Positions 46,730-59,442 of a DNA stretch of 64,000 nucleotides are shown here, in pieces. The stretch's first letter is position 1; every line of letters starts with the position of its first letter. Position numbers and translations under genes: made by a program. Source of the stretch: Lichenicoccus roseus. GTDB lineage: Bacteria > Pseudomonadota > Alphaproteobacteria > Acetobacterales > Acetobacteraceae. The DNA lies in the NCBI RefSeq assembly GCF_005844085.1, contig NZ_VCDI01000003.1:520374-584373 (forward strand), read 5' to 3'. The notes below the pieces were generated by a model that was not told the origin of the DNA, did not search any database, and worked only from the letters and a program-made list of their open reading frames with translations.

Positions 46730-48493
46730 ATGACCACTTGGACCGGTGCCACCATCGGCACCAGCTACTGGGACGCTGCCGGTAACTGGTCCACCGGCGC
46801 CGTTCCGGGTTCTGCCAGCAACCTCTCGATCCTCGGCACCGGCCCGTTCACCATCCTGCTCGGAAATACCGATCCCGCCTACACCATCAGGAGCCTTGCC
46901 CTCGGCGCCGCCGGCAGCAACGTGACCTTGCAGGTTGCCGGCAGGCTGAGCGTGGCCAGCGCCATCACGGTGGCCAGCGGCAGTGCCCTCGACATCGGCG
47001 CCACCGGCAGCGTAGGCGGATCCTCCCTTGACCTGACCGGCGCGACCATCATCGACCGCGGCTCGCTCGACATCACCGGCACCGCTAGCGGCAACGGCAC
47101 CATCGACGTGCAGGGCGGCAGCCTGTTCATCAACACCATCGCCGGCATCAACACCTACGACCTGACCGGCTCCGGCAGCATGACCATCAGCGACAGCAGC
47201 GGCGGATCCGGAGCCATCGTGTTCGGAGACACCAGCCCGATCACCCTCAACCTCAGCGGCGCCGGAAGTGTCTTCGGCGCCTCGATCACCGGCTTCGGCG
47301 CCGCCGACACCATCGACATCGGCTCGCTCGCCTGGTCGAAGGGCGAAACCGTAAGCGTGAACGGCACGACGCTCACGATCACCGGCACCGGCACTGGCGC
47401 CGGCAAGACGCTGTTCACCTTCAGCGACTTCAACACTCCGGGCCATGTCCGGCTGGAGTCCGACGGCAACGGCGGCACCGAGCTCTACACCTGCTTCGTC
47501 GCCGGCACCCGCATCCAGGGCGAGTTTGGTGAAGTCGCGGTCGAGGATCTCGAGGTGGGCGACATCGTCGCCACGCTGGAAGACGGCGCCATCGTCCACC
47601 GTCCGGTGCGCTGGATCGGCAGCCGCCATCTCGACAAGGCGATCCTGCGACGCTCCGGCGGGCATCCGGTGCGCCTGCGCGCCGGCGCGGTATCGCAAGC
47701 CGTCCCGCATCGCGACCTGCTGGTTACCCCCGAGCATTGCGTCCTGATCGAGGGCCAGCTGGTTCCGGCGCGCATGCTGGTCAACGGCCGCAGCATCTTC
47801 GTCGATCGCTCGGTCGGAGCCTTCACCTTCCACCATGTCGAACTCGAGCGGCACGGCATCCTCATCGCCGAGGGCCTGTTCACGGAGAGCTACCTCGACA
47901 CCGGCAACCGACGCAGTTTCACCGGGCCCCCCGGCTGCGATCCGGCGCAGGACAGCTGGCAGCAGGCCGCATGCGCGCCCCTGCTGACCGACCGGGCCAT
48001 TCTGGAGCCGCTCTGGCGGCGCCTCGATCGGAGGGCAGCCACGATCGGCTGGCCGGACCAGCGGCCGGCTCTCGCCCTGACCCGCGATCCGCGGCTGCGC
48101 CTGCAGCTTGAAGGCGGTCAGCAGATCAGCGCACGCTGGGACGATGGCGGGCGCCACATCTTCCACATCCCGGTCGGCACCAGGCCGGTGCAGCTGTTGT
48201 CGCGCGTCGCAGTCCCCGCCATCGTCATCGGACCCTTCGTCGACGACCGCCGCGAACTCGGCGTACAGGTCAGCACCGTCATCTACTGGGAGGGGCTGCA
48301 TGATACCGTGATCCGGGCGGCGGACCTGGATCTGGAGGGCTGGCATGCAGCGGAGTCCGATCTGCGCTGGACCGCCGGCGCGGCACATCTCGATCTACCC
48401 ACCGCGACACGTCCCGACACGTTCGTCGAGATCAGGATCGTCGATACGTTGCCGTACCGGAAACCGCTCGCCTTCAGCCGCCTGGCTGCCTGA
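46730..48493 (+). CDS. Secreted Hint-domain protein with beta-repeat N-terminus
   Basis: A 587-residue protein. Residues 1 to about 250 are a Thr/Gly/Ser/Ile-rich beta-helix type region (TWTGATIGTSYWDAAGNWST, LDIGATGSVGGSSLDLTG), as in autotransporter-like adhesins. From residue about 257 comes a Hint domain of the Hint_2 type: CFVAGTRIQGEFGEVAVEDL, EVGDIVATLEDGAIVHRPVR, and VTPEHCVLIEGQLVPARMLV. The last 170 residues are the C-terminal Hint-associated part (TVIYWEGLHDTVIRA). Hint domains self-cleave a peptide bond at the leading Cys, which would release the beta-repeat part. ATG 46730 has GGAG 7 nt upstream. It is 139 nt after tadG. Confidence 0.85.
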   Translation: MTTWTGATIGTSYWDAAGNWSTGAVPGSASNLSILGTGPFTILLGNTDPAYTIRSLALGAAGSNVTLQVAGRLSVASAITVASGSALDIGATGSVGGSSLDLTGATIIDRGSLDITGTASGNGTIDVQGGSLFINTIAGINTYDLTGSGSMTISDSSGGSGAIVFGDTSPITLNLSGAGSVFGASITGFGAADTIDIGSLAWSKGETVSVNGTTLTITGTGTGAGKTLFTFSDFNTPGHVRLESDGNGGTELYTCFVAGTRIQGEFGEVAVEDLEVGDIVATLEDGAIVHRPVRWIGSRHLDKAILRRSGGHPVRLRAGAVSQAVPHRDLLVTPEHCVLIEGQLVPARMLVNGRSIFVDRSVGAFTFHHVELERHGILIAEGLFTESYLDTGNRRSFTGPPGCDPAQDSWQQAACAPLLTDRAILEPLWRRLDRRAATIGWPDQRPALALTRDPRLRLQLEGGQQISARWDDGGRHIFHIPVGTRPVQLLSRVAVPAIVIGPFVDDRRELGVQVSTVIYWEGLHDTVIRAADLDLEGWHAAESDLRWTAGAAHLDLPTATRPDTFVEIRIVDTLPYRKPLAFSRLAA

Positions 48494-48501
48494 CCATTCG
48501 G

Positions 48502-48540
48502 GCCGGCTGAGACGTACGATCCCGGCTTTGATAATTTTTT
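48502..48540 (+). terminator. Possible terminator after the Hint-domain gene
   Basis: GCCGG (48502-48506) can pair with CCGGC (48522-48526) across 15 nt, followed after a few bases by a run of six T (48535-48540). The stem is short, so this is a weak intrinsic terminator at best. Confidence 0.4.
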
Positions 48541-48582
48541 ACCGCAACCGCATCCAGGAACGTTCCACCGCCGTAGTCAGGC

Positions 48583-48867
48583 ATGGCTACGCAATCCATC
48601 ACACTCATCGCTTCGGCCCCGAGGCAGGGGCGACAGCTTTCCGAGCGGATTCTCGGCGCGGCTCACCAGGCCTGCGCGCAGGGGGAACTCGACGCTGCCG
48701 GACGCCTGCTCGAACTCGCCGAAACCGTATTCGCCAACGGCAACGGCGTGCCCTCCACGGCGCGCAAGCATCTCATGGAGGGCATGATCGCCACCCATGA
48801 GCTGCTGTGGCGGTTGCGGCAGTCCGTCGCCGACCACAACGTCGAGCAACGTGCGGAAGCTTCCTGA
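48583..48867 (+). CDS. Small hypothetical helical protein
   Basis: A 94-residue protein beginning MATQSITLIASAPRQGRQLS. It is mostly helical (LSERILGAAHQACAQGELDA, then AGRLLELAETVFANGNG, then ARKHLMEGMIATHELLWRLR), with no signal peptide or membrane segment. The pattern of a pair of helices plus an acidic end could be a single TPR-like hairpin. High third-position GC supports coding. It is convergent with the MFS exporter. No family recognised. Confidence 0.6.
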   Translation: MATQSITLIASAPRQGRQLSERILGAAHQACAQGELDAAGRLLELAETVFANGNGVPSTARKHLMEGMIATHELLWRLRQSVADHNVEQRAEAS

Positions 48868-48909
48868 TCGCCACCCTGCAGGGTCAGCCCCCGGTCGCTG
48901 CTGCCTTCA

Positions 48910-50322
48910 TCAGTTGGTCGAGCTGCTCCCGACGCCGATGCGCAGGATGCTGACCAGCGCCGCCACCAGCGCGAATGCGGCGGCGACCTCGACAGAGATG
49001 CGGGTTCCGGCCCCGGGGCTCAGCGCGAAAATCATTGCGACCAGGGCGGCACCACTGGTCTGGCCCAGCAGCCGGGCGGTCGCCAGCATTCCGCTCGCCC
49101 CGCCGGCCCGGCTGCGCGGCGCCGACTGCAGCAGGGTACGGTTGTTCGGTGCCTGGAACAATCCGAAGCCAGCCCCGCAAAGGGCAAGCCGCCAGACCAG
49201 GGCAAGATCGCCGGGATGTGCCGGCAGCCCGGCCAGCAGGAGCAGGCCGCCCGCCAGTGCCAGCAGCCCGATCCCGCCGAGCAGTCCGGCCGGGTAGCGT
49301 TCGGACAGGCGCCCGGCGATCGGCGCCACCACCGCCAGCGTCAGCGGCCAGGGCGTCAGCAGCAGCCCGGTCTGCACGGCCGAGCGGCCGATCGTGTCCT
49401 GGATGTAGAACGGCAGCGAAACGAAGGCGAGCATCTGCGCCGCGAACGATGCGATCGAGGTCGCGATCGAGAGCGCGAAGATGGGAATGCGCAACAGGTC
49501 GACCGGCAGCAGCGGGGCGGGCCGGGCGATCTGCCGGCGGACCAGCACGGTCCCGCAGCCCATCGACGCAGCCAGCATGCCGAGCACAGCGACGGCCCTG
49601 GCAGCGTGCCCGACCCCGTCGATGGCGGCGATCAACAGTCCGAACGCAGCGGCGCTCAGCAACGCGCTGATGGCGTCGAACCGCCGGTCCGCTCGTGGCG
49701 TGACCGGCAGGCTGCGCCACGCCACCGCCAGGGACAACACCCCGATCGGCACGTTGATGGCGAACAGCCACGGCCATGACCCGACGGCGAAGATCGCGGC
49801 GGTCGCCGTCGGACCGGCAGCCGACGCGACAGCGACAACCATCGCATTGTAGCCGATCGCCCGCCCGAGCATGCGGTGCGGAAAGATGAAGCGGATCAGC
49901 GCTCCGTTCACGCTCATGATCCCGGCGGCGCCGAAGCCCTGCAGGATGCGCGCCGCCACCAGGAGCGGCAGCGATGCCGACAGCGCGCAGGCCAGCGACG
50001 CCAGCACGAACAGGACGAGGCCGGCCCGGTAGACGCGCTGGTAGCCGCTGATCTCGCCGAACGAGGCAACCGGCAGCAGGCTGACGGTGATCGCCAGCTG
50101 GTAGGCGTTGACCACCCAGATCGAGGCGGCCGGACTGGCGTGCAGGTCGGACGCGATGGTCGGCAACGCAACGTTGGAGATGGTGCCGTCCAGCACGGCC
50201 ATGGCGACCGCCAGCCCGACCGCCAGCATCGCCCATGCCCGGCGCGGCTGACCGAGCCCATCCTCCCCGGCGCGGCTCTCGGGCGCCCTGCTGACAGCGG
50301 GCAGCATGTCGCGCTTGCTCAA
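48910..50322 (-). CDS. MFS multidrug exporter (DHA2-like)
   Basis: A 470-residue major facilitator protein with about 14 membrane helices. N-terminal MFS motifs are WAMLAVGLAVAMAVLDGTIS then NVALPTIASDLHASPAASIW; motif C-like ARILQGFGAAGIMSVNGALI follows, then RAIGYNAMVVAVASAAGPTA. These place it with the DHA2 drug/proton antiporters. The start is a TTG at 50322 (MSKRDMLPAV); ATG 50307 is an alternative. It lies 6 nt after the YdcF-family stop, so the two are co-transcribed. The substrate is unknown. Confidence 0.9.
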   Translation of the reverse strand: MSKRDMLPAVSRAPESRAGEDGLGQPRRAWAMLAVGLAVAMAVLDGTISNVALPTIASDLHASPAASIWVVNAYQLAITVSLLPVASFGEISGYQRVYRAGLVLFVLASLACALSASLPLLVAARILQGFGAAGIMSVNGALIRFIFPHRMLGRAIGYNAMVVAVASAAGPTATAAIFAVGSWPWLFAINVPIGVLSLAVAWRSLPVTPRADRRFDAISALLSAAAFGLLIAAIDGVGHAARAVAVLGMLAASMGCGTVLVRRQIARPAPLLPVDLLRIPIFALSIATSIASFAAQMLAFVSLPFYIQDTIGRSAVQTGLLLTPWPLTLAVVAPIAGRLSERYPAGLLGGIGLLALAGGLLLLAGLPAHPGDLALVWRLALCGAGFGLFQAPNNRTLLQSAPRSRAGGASGMLATARLLGQTSGAALVAMIFALSPGAGTRISVEVAAAFALVAALVSILRIGVGSSSTN

Positions 50323-50328
50323 GCCCGC

Positions 50329-51126
50329 TCAGCCTTGCTCCGGCGCCGGCTGCGGCCCGGGGAACCAGGCGCTGCTGCGCCCCTCCAGCCGGTAGGCGAC
50401 CAGCCCGATCCACTCGTGCGCCGCCCAGTCGAGGACTGCCAGCTTGCCGCCGAGCGTCTGCGAGTAGTCGGGGATGCGATCGCGTGACTGGTATCCCACC
50501 GGCCAGGGCAGCACGGTCCAGCCGGCGCGGCGGAACACGCCAACCGAGCGCGGCATGTGTGCCGCCGATGTCAGCAGTACCCATCGCTCGCCCGGCTTGG
50601 GATGCACCAGGGCGGCGGTCATCACCGCATTCTCCCAGGTCGTGCGCGACCGGCTCTCGAACAGAACGCGATCCGCCGGCAAACCGAGCTGCCCGAACAT
50701 CTCGCGGGCGTATCGCGCCTCGTCGGTCACGCCCTGGACGATGCTGCCGGAGCCGCCGGTGAACACCAGCCGCGCCTTGGGGTAGCGGTGCGAGAGGATG
50801 ACGAAACTGGTGATGCGGTTGCCGGCCGAGGTGAGGATCGGCGTGCCACGATCCAGGCTGGTCAGGTCGTCGATGCCGCCGCCGAGCACGACGATGCCGT
50901 CGACATCCGGCGGCGGGCTGGTGATCGCCGGGAAGCGGTCCTCGAGCGGACGGATCAGCCAGTTGTCGACCGGCAGCAACAGGCAGGCCGCCAGACCGGT
51001 GGCGCCGATCGCCGCCAGCATGCGGCCGGGCCGCCAGCGCCCGAGCAGTATCCCGATCACGACGCACTCGACCAGCAGCGCCGTCGGCAGCAGAGCCATC
51101 GTAAGCAGCTTGCCGACGGTAAACAT
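50329..51126 (-). CDS. YdcF-family (DUF218/SanA-like) membrane protein
   Basis: A 265-residue protein. Two N-terminal hydrophobic helices (LLTMALLPTALLVECVVIGI, MLAAIGATGLAACLLLP) anchor it. The DUF218 domain follows with DGIVVLGGGIDDLTSL, RLVFTGGSGSIVQGVTDEAR, then VLFESRSRTTWENAVMTA and WVLLTSAAHMPRSVGVFRR. These are the conserved segments of the ElyC/SanA/YdcF family, linked to envelope integrity. Start ATG 51126. Located directly upstream of the MFS exporter. Confidence 0.85.
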   Translation of the reverse strand: MFTVGKLLTMALLPTALLVECVVIGILLGRWRPGRMLAAIGATGLAACLLLPVDNWLIRPLEDRFPAITSPPPDVDGIVVLGGGIDDLTSLDRGTPILTSAGNRITSFVILSHRYPKARLVFTGGSGSIVQGVTDEARYAREMFGQLGLPADRVLFESRSRTTWENAVMTAALVHPKPGERWVLLTSAAHMPRSVGVFRRAGWTVLPWPVGYQSRDRIPDYSQTLGGKLAVLDWAAHEWIGLVAYRLEGRSSAWFPGPQPAPEQG

Positions 51127-51202
51127 CAAGGGCCCCGGGCGCGGTCTGTCGGCCTATCGCTACGAGACCTTGCCCTGCCTGCGCAACTCCGGGCCAGCCC
51201 CG

Positions 51203-51742
51203 CTACGGCGTGGCGGACGGCGCACCGGTCCAGGACGGCGCCGATTGCCGGGCCGGTGCCGCATTCTGCTCGGCCGGGTCGATCGGCTTGAACCAGGCCT
51301 CCACCGGCGGCACGTACCGCAGGTGGAAGACCGTCTCGAGCATGTCGGTAAGCGCCATCCGGTAGGTGGCGATATGACCGGGATCGCCGCTGAAATTGCT
51401 GAGCAGGCGCGTCTTCAGATAGGCCAGGGCCTTGCCGTCCGCAGTCTCCGCGACCGTGGCGCGGGAAGGCGCCGCGGGGGCTGGATCCGTCCCGGCAAGC
51501 AGGGGATGGGATCCGTTCGACGCCGGCTCGTCGATCACGGCCATCACCGCATCCTCCTGCACACGCAGGTCGTTGAGCGGCCCGTGCCCGAAATCGACCA
51601 CGTAATCCCGCGCCTCGGCATAGACGGCGACCACGAACCCGATATCGCCCTGTTCGACGTTCGGCGGGATTTCGCGACAGGCCCGGACGGCACTGCCGAC
51701 CTTGAACTGCATCGCAGCCACCGCCTCCATCTGCTCGCTCAT
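51203..51742 (-). CDS. Hypothetical protein with small SH3-like N-terminal domain
   Basis: A 179-residue protein. The start is ATG 51742 (MSEQMEAVAAMQFKVG) because GAGG lies 6 nt upstream; the frame is open to a GTG 6 nt earlier. Residues about 12-70 (VGSAVRACREIPPNVEQGDI, GFVVAVYAEARDYVVDFGHG) look like a small beta-barrel resembling the NifZ-type fold. A Pro/Ala linker is followed by a helical region (KALAYLKTRLLSNFSGDPGH, ALTDMLETVFHLRYVP). There is no evidence of nitrogen-fixation genes nearby, so NifZ is only a fold comparison. Confidence 0.5.
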   Translation of the reverse strand: MSEQMEAVAAMQFKVGSAVRACREIPPNVEQGDIGFVVAVYAEARDYVVDFGHGPLNDLRVQEDAVMAVIDEPASNGSHPLLAGTDPAPAAPSRATVAETADGKALAYLKTRLLSNFSGDPGHIATYRMALTDMLETVFHLRYVPPVEAWFKPIDPAEQNAAPARQSAPSWTGAPSATP

Positions 51743-51891
51743 CGACACCCTCTCTCCATCCGGATCGGCCTGATGACCACTCGCAGCGGCCTGGAAGCCG
51801 TTACGACATCCGAACCGAATAATGCAAGCTTATCTCGGAAGAGTAATCACAGAGCGGTGATTGTTCCACGATGTGCGACCAGCCTGCGGGC

Positions 51892-53772
51892 CTACCGGGC
51901 CGGCACGCCCCGGCCCGACAGGAACTGCAGTTCGGCGAGGCGGGCATAGAGGCCGCCATCCGCCATCAAGGAGGCATGCGTTCCGCTGGCCACGATCCGC
52001 CCCTGCTCGATGACGACGATGCGGTCCGCGTTGCGCACCGTCGCCAGCCGGTGCGCGATCACCAGCGTCGTCCGCCCACGCGAGAGCGTCGCCATTGCCT
52101 CCTGCACCGCCTGCTCGGACTCCGCGTCCAGCGCGCTGGTCGCCTCGTCCAGCAGCAGCACCGCCGGGTCGCGCAGGATCGCGCGCGCGATCGCGATCCG
52201 CTGCCGCTGACCGCCGGACAGCCGGACCCCGCGCTCGCCCAGGAAGCTGTGATAGCCCTCCGGCAGCGCCTCGATGAAATCCCCCCGCGCCGCCCGCCCG
52301 GCCGCCATCACCTCGGCATCGCTGGCCTCGGGCCGGCCGTAGCGGATGTTCTCCATCGCCGACATGCTGAAGATGACCGGCTCCTGCGGCACGATGCCGA
52401 TCCGGCGGCGCAGATCGGCTGGCCGCAGGCGACGGATGTCGATGCCGTCCAGCCGGATGACGCCTTCGGAGGGGTCGTAGTAGCGCAGCAGCAGTTGCAG
52501 GATGGTGGTCTTGCCGGCGCCGGACGGGCCGACCAGCGCCAGCGTCCGTCCCGGCTCGATCTCGAGAGAGATCCCTGCCAGCGCATCGTGCCCGGGACGC
52601 CCGGGGTAGCGGAACGTCACCGCCTCGAAGCCCACCCGTCCCGCCAACAGCTCCGGCAGCGCGACCGGCGACTCGGGTGCCTCGATCGTCGGACGTTGCG
52701 CCAGCAATTCGCGCAACCGGTCGGCGGCACCGCTTGCCCGTGCGAGGTCGCCCCACAGCTCGCTCATCTGCGCCCCGGAGGTCGCCACCAGCACGGCGTA
52801 GAACACGAATGCCGAGAGGTCGCCGCCGCTCAGCCGCCCCGCCACCACGTCCCTGCCGCCGACCCACAGGCTGAACACGATGGCGCCGAAGCCGAGCAGG
52901 ATGACCACGAACAGCAGGGATGACCGCGTCCGCACGCGGCGCAGCGCAGCGCCCACCGCACGCTCGACCTCCTGCCCGAAACGCATCCGGTCGACCGGCT
53001 CGTGGGTGAAGGCCTGCACCGTGCGCAATGCGTTCACCGTCTCCTCCGTGTAGGCGCCAAGATCGCCGATGCGGTCCTGCGCCGCCCGCGACAGCACGCG
53101 TTCCCGCCGCCCGAACAGCACCAGCGGCAACACCACCAGCGGCACCACCAGGATCACCAGCAGGGCCAGCTTCAGGCTGGTGACCAGCAGCATGACCAGC
53201 GCGCCGGTCACCAGGATCGCATTGCGCAGCCACTGCGATACCGCGGAGCCGACCAGCGATTGCAGCACCGAGATGTCCGCGGTCAGCCGGGTAAGCACGT
53301 CGCCGGTGCGTGCGGTCTCGAAGAATTCCGGCGAGAGGGAGAGGACATGCGAGAACATGTCGCGACGCAGATCGGCTCCGACCCGCTCGCCCAGCCACGA
53401 CACCAGGTAGAACCGCAGCGACGTGGCCACCGCCAGGCAGGCGACCACGGAGGCCATCGCCAGCGCCGCCAGGTCGAGCTGGCGCGGACTGCCGGTGGCA
53501 AAGCCGAGATCGATGAGCCGCCGCACCCCCTGTCCCAGTGCCAGGATCAGGCCGGCCGCCAGCAGCAGGGCGGCTGACGCGCCCGCGACTCGCCAGCGAT
53601 AGGGCAACAGATAGCCGGCCAGCATCGCCACCGCGCCAAACCTCGATGCGCCCGCCCTGGATGCCCCCGCCCCGGATCCATCCGGGCCGGCACTGGATGC
53701 CAGGCGGCTTTGCGGAGCCGCCGTATGCGGACCCGGCGCGGGATAAGCCGCTGCGGTCGATTGCTGTGACAT
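51892..53772 (-). CDS. ABC exporter (MsbA-like, fused permease and ATPase)
   Basis: A 626-residue half-transporter. The ATG at 53772 (MSQQSTAAAYPAPG) has AAGGA upstream. Residues 1-45 are Ala/Gly/Ser/Pro-rich. Six membrane helices run from LPYRWRVAGASAALLLAAGL to about residue 330, with TGDVLTRLTADISVLQSLVG, typical of lipid and multidrug exporters. The ATPase domain has Walker A LVGPSGAGKTTILQLLLRYY, Q-loop GIVPQEPVIFSMSAMENIRY, signature RLSGGQRQRIAIARAI, Walker B DPAVLLLDEATSALDAESE and the H-loop LVIAHRLATV. It likely forms a homodimer. Substrate undetermined. Confidence 0.92.
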   Translation of the reverse strand: MSQQSTAAAYPAPGPHTAAPQSRLASSAGPDGSGAGASRAGASRFGAVAMLAGYLLPYRWRVAGASAALLLAAGLILALGQGVRRLIDLGFATGSPRQLDLAALAMASVVACLAVATSLRFYLVSWLGERVGADLRRDMFSHVLSLSPEFFETARTGDVLTRLTADISVLQSLVGSAVSQWLRNAILVTGALVMLLVTSLKLALLVILVVPLVVLPLVLFGRRERVLSRAAQDRIGDLGAYTEETVNALRTVQAFTHEPVDRMRFGQEVERAVGAALRRVRTRSSLLFVVILLGFGAIVFSLWVGGRDVVAGRLSGGDLSAFVFYAVLVATSGAQMSELWGDLARASGAADRLRELLAQRPTIEAPESPVALPELLAGRVGFEAVTFRYPGRPGHDALAGISLEIEPGRTLALVGPSGAGKTTILQLLLRYYDPSEGVIRLDGIDIRRLRPADLRRRIGIVPQEPVIFSMSAMENIRYGRPEASDAEVMAAGRAARGDFIEALPEGYHSFLGERGVRLSGGQRQRIAIARAILRDPAVLLLDEATSALDAESEQAVQEAMATLSRGRTTLVIAHRLATVRNADRIVVIEQGRIVASGTHASLMADGGLYARLAELQFLSGRGVPAR

Positions 53773-53919
53773 GGTCAATTCCTTCCGGTACGCCGCGCCC
53801 CAGGGTACCTGCTCGTCTTGCGTCACCGCGGGTTCGACCAGCCCCGCACCGCGCCACCGGCATGGACAGGGGCAGTCGCCGCTCCGGCCTGACCCGACGT
53901 GGCTGCTTGCGTCCGGGCC

Positions 53920-57339
<3,420 letters not shown>

Positions 57340-57941
57340 GCCCCTCTCATAGCATCCACGGCACAGCCCGGCCCACTCTCGCGGCCAGAGTCGGGGGAAT
57401 GGAGACAACTGGCGCATCGACGAGCCCAGGCTCGTAGCCCGATTGCGGTGTTTCGGACGACGAACACGCTCTGGCGGTGATTCGAGAGGCTCGGCGTCAT
57501 CGAGCGAAGCCAGAGCGCGAAGCGTCAGCTCGATGCCAATCCATTGGTTCGGCAACTGATCGAGGCGCGCTGAGCATCAGCGGTGATCAGCGTGCGGTCG
57601 CTGCCAGGCCCGGCAGCGCGGATCGGACGTTCCCTGACAGCGGTCGCCCGGGGGTCGCGTGCATGTGCTGCATGCCCCGCGCGACACCGCACGTCTGCGG
57701 CCGGCGCTGGAAGACGCAGCCATGCAGGCAGGCCTCAGAGCGATCTCGATCGAGTTCCCGGCGGCAGGCGGCTTTCCTGCAGCGCCCGCGGCACGCCTCA
57801 TGCCTCAGATGGCGAGCTGCCTCGCCATGTTGACGAGCGCCGACGAGTTGCGAGGTGTAATCCTGGTTCTGTCATGCTGACCCGCGCCCTGCTTCCCCCA
57901 TTCGGATCCTTTCAGGATCTTCCGGCAGACTGTGGCCGAGG
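57340..57941. other. Intergenic region between dnaE and a membrane-protein gene
   Basis: About 600 nt. It should hold the dnaE promoter (minus strand) and the promoter of the plus-strand membrane-protein gene. Apart from a 73-residue open frame (separate entry), nothing is evident: no tRNA, no hairpin of note, no repeat. Base composition is similar to its surroundings. Confidence 0.4.
57659..57880 (+). CDS. Possible small ORF upstream of the membrane-protein gene
   Basis: A 73-residue frame with GTG start (MHVLHAPRDTARLRPALEDA) and high third-position GC. An in-frame TGA lies 24 nt upstream, so it cannot be a longer gene in this frame. It ends LRGVILVLSC. No signal or known motif. Codon bias suggests coding, but the ribosome site is unclear and a spurious frame in a GC-rich gap is quite possible. 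It may also be a remnant of a larger gene. Confidence 0.3.
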   Translation: MHVLHAPRDTARLRPALEDAAMQAGLRAISIEFPAAGGFPAAPAARLMPQMASCLAMLTSADELRGVILVLSC

Positions 57942-59258
57942 ATGAGGCTGCCAGGTCTCGCAACGCCCGCTGCCTGCCTCATGCTCGCGATCCTTGCCCT
58001 GCATGCCACCCTGCTTCCGGAAGCTCATTGGCGAGGCGACGAGTTCATCTGCAGCGCCTTCGCCCGCGACGGCCACCTCGCCTATCTCTGGCGCCAGCGC
58101 ATCGGCGGCTGGAGCCCAAGGCCGCTATCGGAGAGCGTGTTCTACGTCTACTGCCGCCTCGCCGCCGCCCTGCAGCGACCGCTGACGATCCCGTTCATCG
58201 CCATGCTCTGGATCGCTCTGTTTGCCTCCACCCTGGCCAGCATGCGGACCACCGCCCCGCCTCGCCTGCTTGCCGGGCTCGCCACCTGCTGCATGTTCCT
58301 GCTCGGCCATCCGGTTGGCGAGATGTTCTACTGGCCGGCCGGCGCGGTGGCCTACGTCTCCACCCTCGCCGCCGCCAGCCTGGCGGTATTCCTGCTCATC
58401 GACGACCGCGGCCGCTGCTGGTCCGGCACGCTGGCCCTGTCGGCAACGCTGGCCGCCTGCGCTGCCTGCAGCGAAGCCGGCGCTTGCCTGACGGTGCTGC
58501 TGGCGCCAGCCCTTGCGGCGCTGCGCTGGCGTCATCCCGGCAGGGCGCTCGCACTGTCACTGCCAGGCCTCGGCGTCGTCGGCTTCGTGTTCTGGGAAGT
58601 GGCCGGGCACCGTGTCGGCTCGGCTGAGGCGGTCGGCCACCTCACCGTCTGGCAGAGCCTGCGGCCGGTGCCGTCCGACCTTTGGCGCGAGGCACGGCAT
58701 CTCTGGCCGGCCCGCCTGGCCTTCCTGCTCGGCATGCGCTGGTGCACCGCCCGCACCCGCCCGAAAGCCGGCGCACTCATGGCGTGTGCCGTTGTCCTGC
58801 CGCTCGCTGCCGCCGCCGTCGCTGCCGCGTCTTGGCACCAGTTCGGCGCCCTGTGCTGCGAGCGTCACGAAAGCCTGCGCCAATGCTGGATGGTGCTGGC
58901 GCTGGCGGCAGCCGGCAGCGCCTCCGTGCGTCTCTGGACGGTCGGTGATCGCACGGCAGCCTTCGGACCGGGGATGCTCATGCTGGCCTGCCTGATCGGG
59001 ATCGTCCCGCGCCTGCAGCCGATCCTGCACGACATCCGACTGATGGACACCATCACCATGATCCGGCGCGAGGACTGGCGCGGCGGTCGGGCGCCGACCG
59101 CTTCGATGCAGTACTACCTCCCGCCCGTCGCCATGGTCGCCGGTCCCGACGGCATCCCGACCGGTCACTTCACCGAACCGGCCCTGGAGTCATGGAGCGC
59201 GCACGGCATGATGCTGTTCTTCCACAAGCATCGCATCACCATTCTCCCGCCGGCGTGA
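57942..59258 (+). CDS. Polytopic membrane protein, glycosyltransferase-39/DUF6056-like
   Basis: A 438-residue inner-membrane protein with about ten hydrophobic helices. After the first helix comes a short exposed loop with EAHWRGDEFICSAFARDGHL and SPRPLSESVFYVYCRLAAAL. Acidic residues in that position resemble the first periplasmic loop of GT-C type glycosyltransferases and of DUF6056 proteins. Helix LLAGLATCCMFLLGHPVGEM and the segment FYWPAGAVAYVSTLAAASLA follow. The family call is tentative. It is oriented opposite to dnaE and topoisomerase IB, which flank it. Confidence 0.6.
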   Translation: MRLPGLATPAACLMLAILALHATLLPEAHWRGDEFICSAFARDGHLAYLWRQRIGGWSPRPLSESVFYVYCRLAAALQRPLTIPFIAMLWIALFASTLASMRTTAPPRLLAGLATCCMFLLGHPVGEMFYWPAGAVAYVSTLAAASLAVFLLIDDRGRCWSGTLALSATLAACAACSEAGACLTVLLAPALAALRWRHPGRALALSLPGLGVVGFVFWEVAGHRVGSAEAVGHLTVWQSLRPVPSDLWREARHLWPARLAFLLGMRWCTARTRPKAGALMACAVVLPLAAAAVAAASWHQFGALCCERHESLRQCWMVLALAAAGSASVRLWTVGDRTAAFGPGMLMLACLIGIVPRLQPILHDIRLMDTITMIRREDWRGGRAPTASMQYYLPPVAMVAGPDGIPTGHFTEPALESWSAHGMMLFFHKHRITILPPA

Positions 59259-59442
59259 ATGCCGCCGTCCGTCCTTGCCGTAGGCGATGACAGGGTCGCC
59301 GATAACGCTGCCGATGATCCCCGTATCCAGCAGGTCCGCACCGTCGGGATGATGCCGCCCGCCAACGCGGCCAATCGCCGTGTGTGAAGCCGGTAACAAG
59401 CTCCCGAACGGTATCGCCAGACATCTTCGACAAGCCCGGACG

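Noticed and set aside
51203-51742. NifZ nitrogen-fixation protein
   Set aside because: Only a loose resemblance in the first 60 residues; no nif genes nearby and a different C-terminal half.
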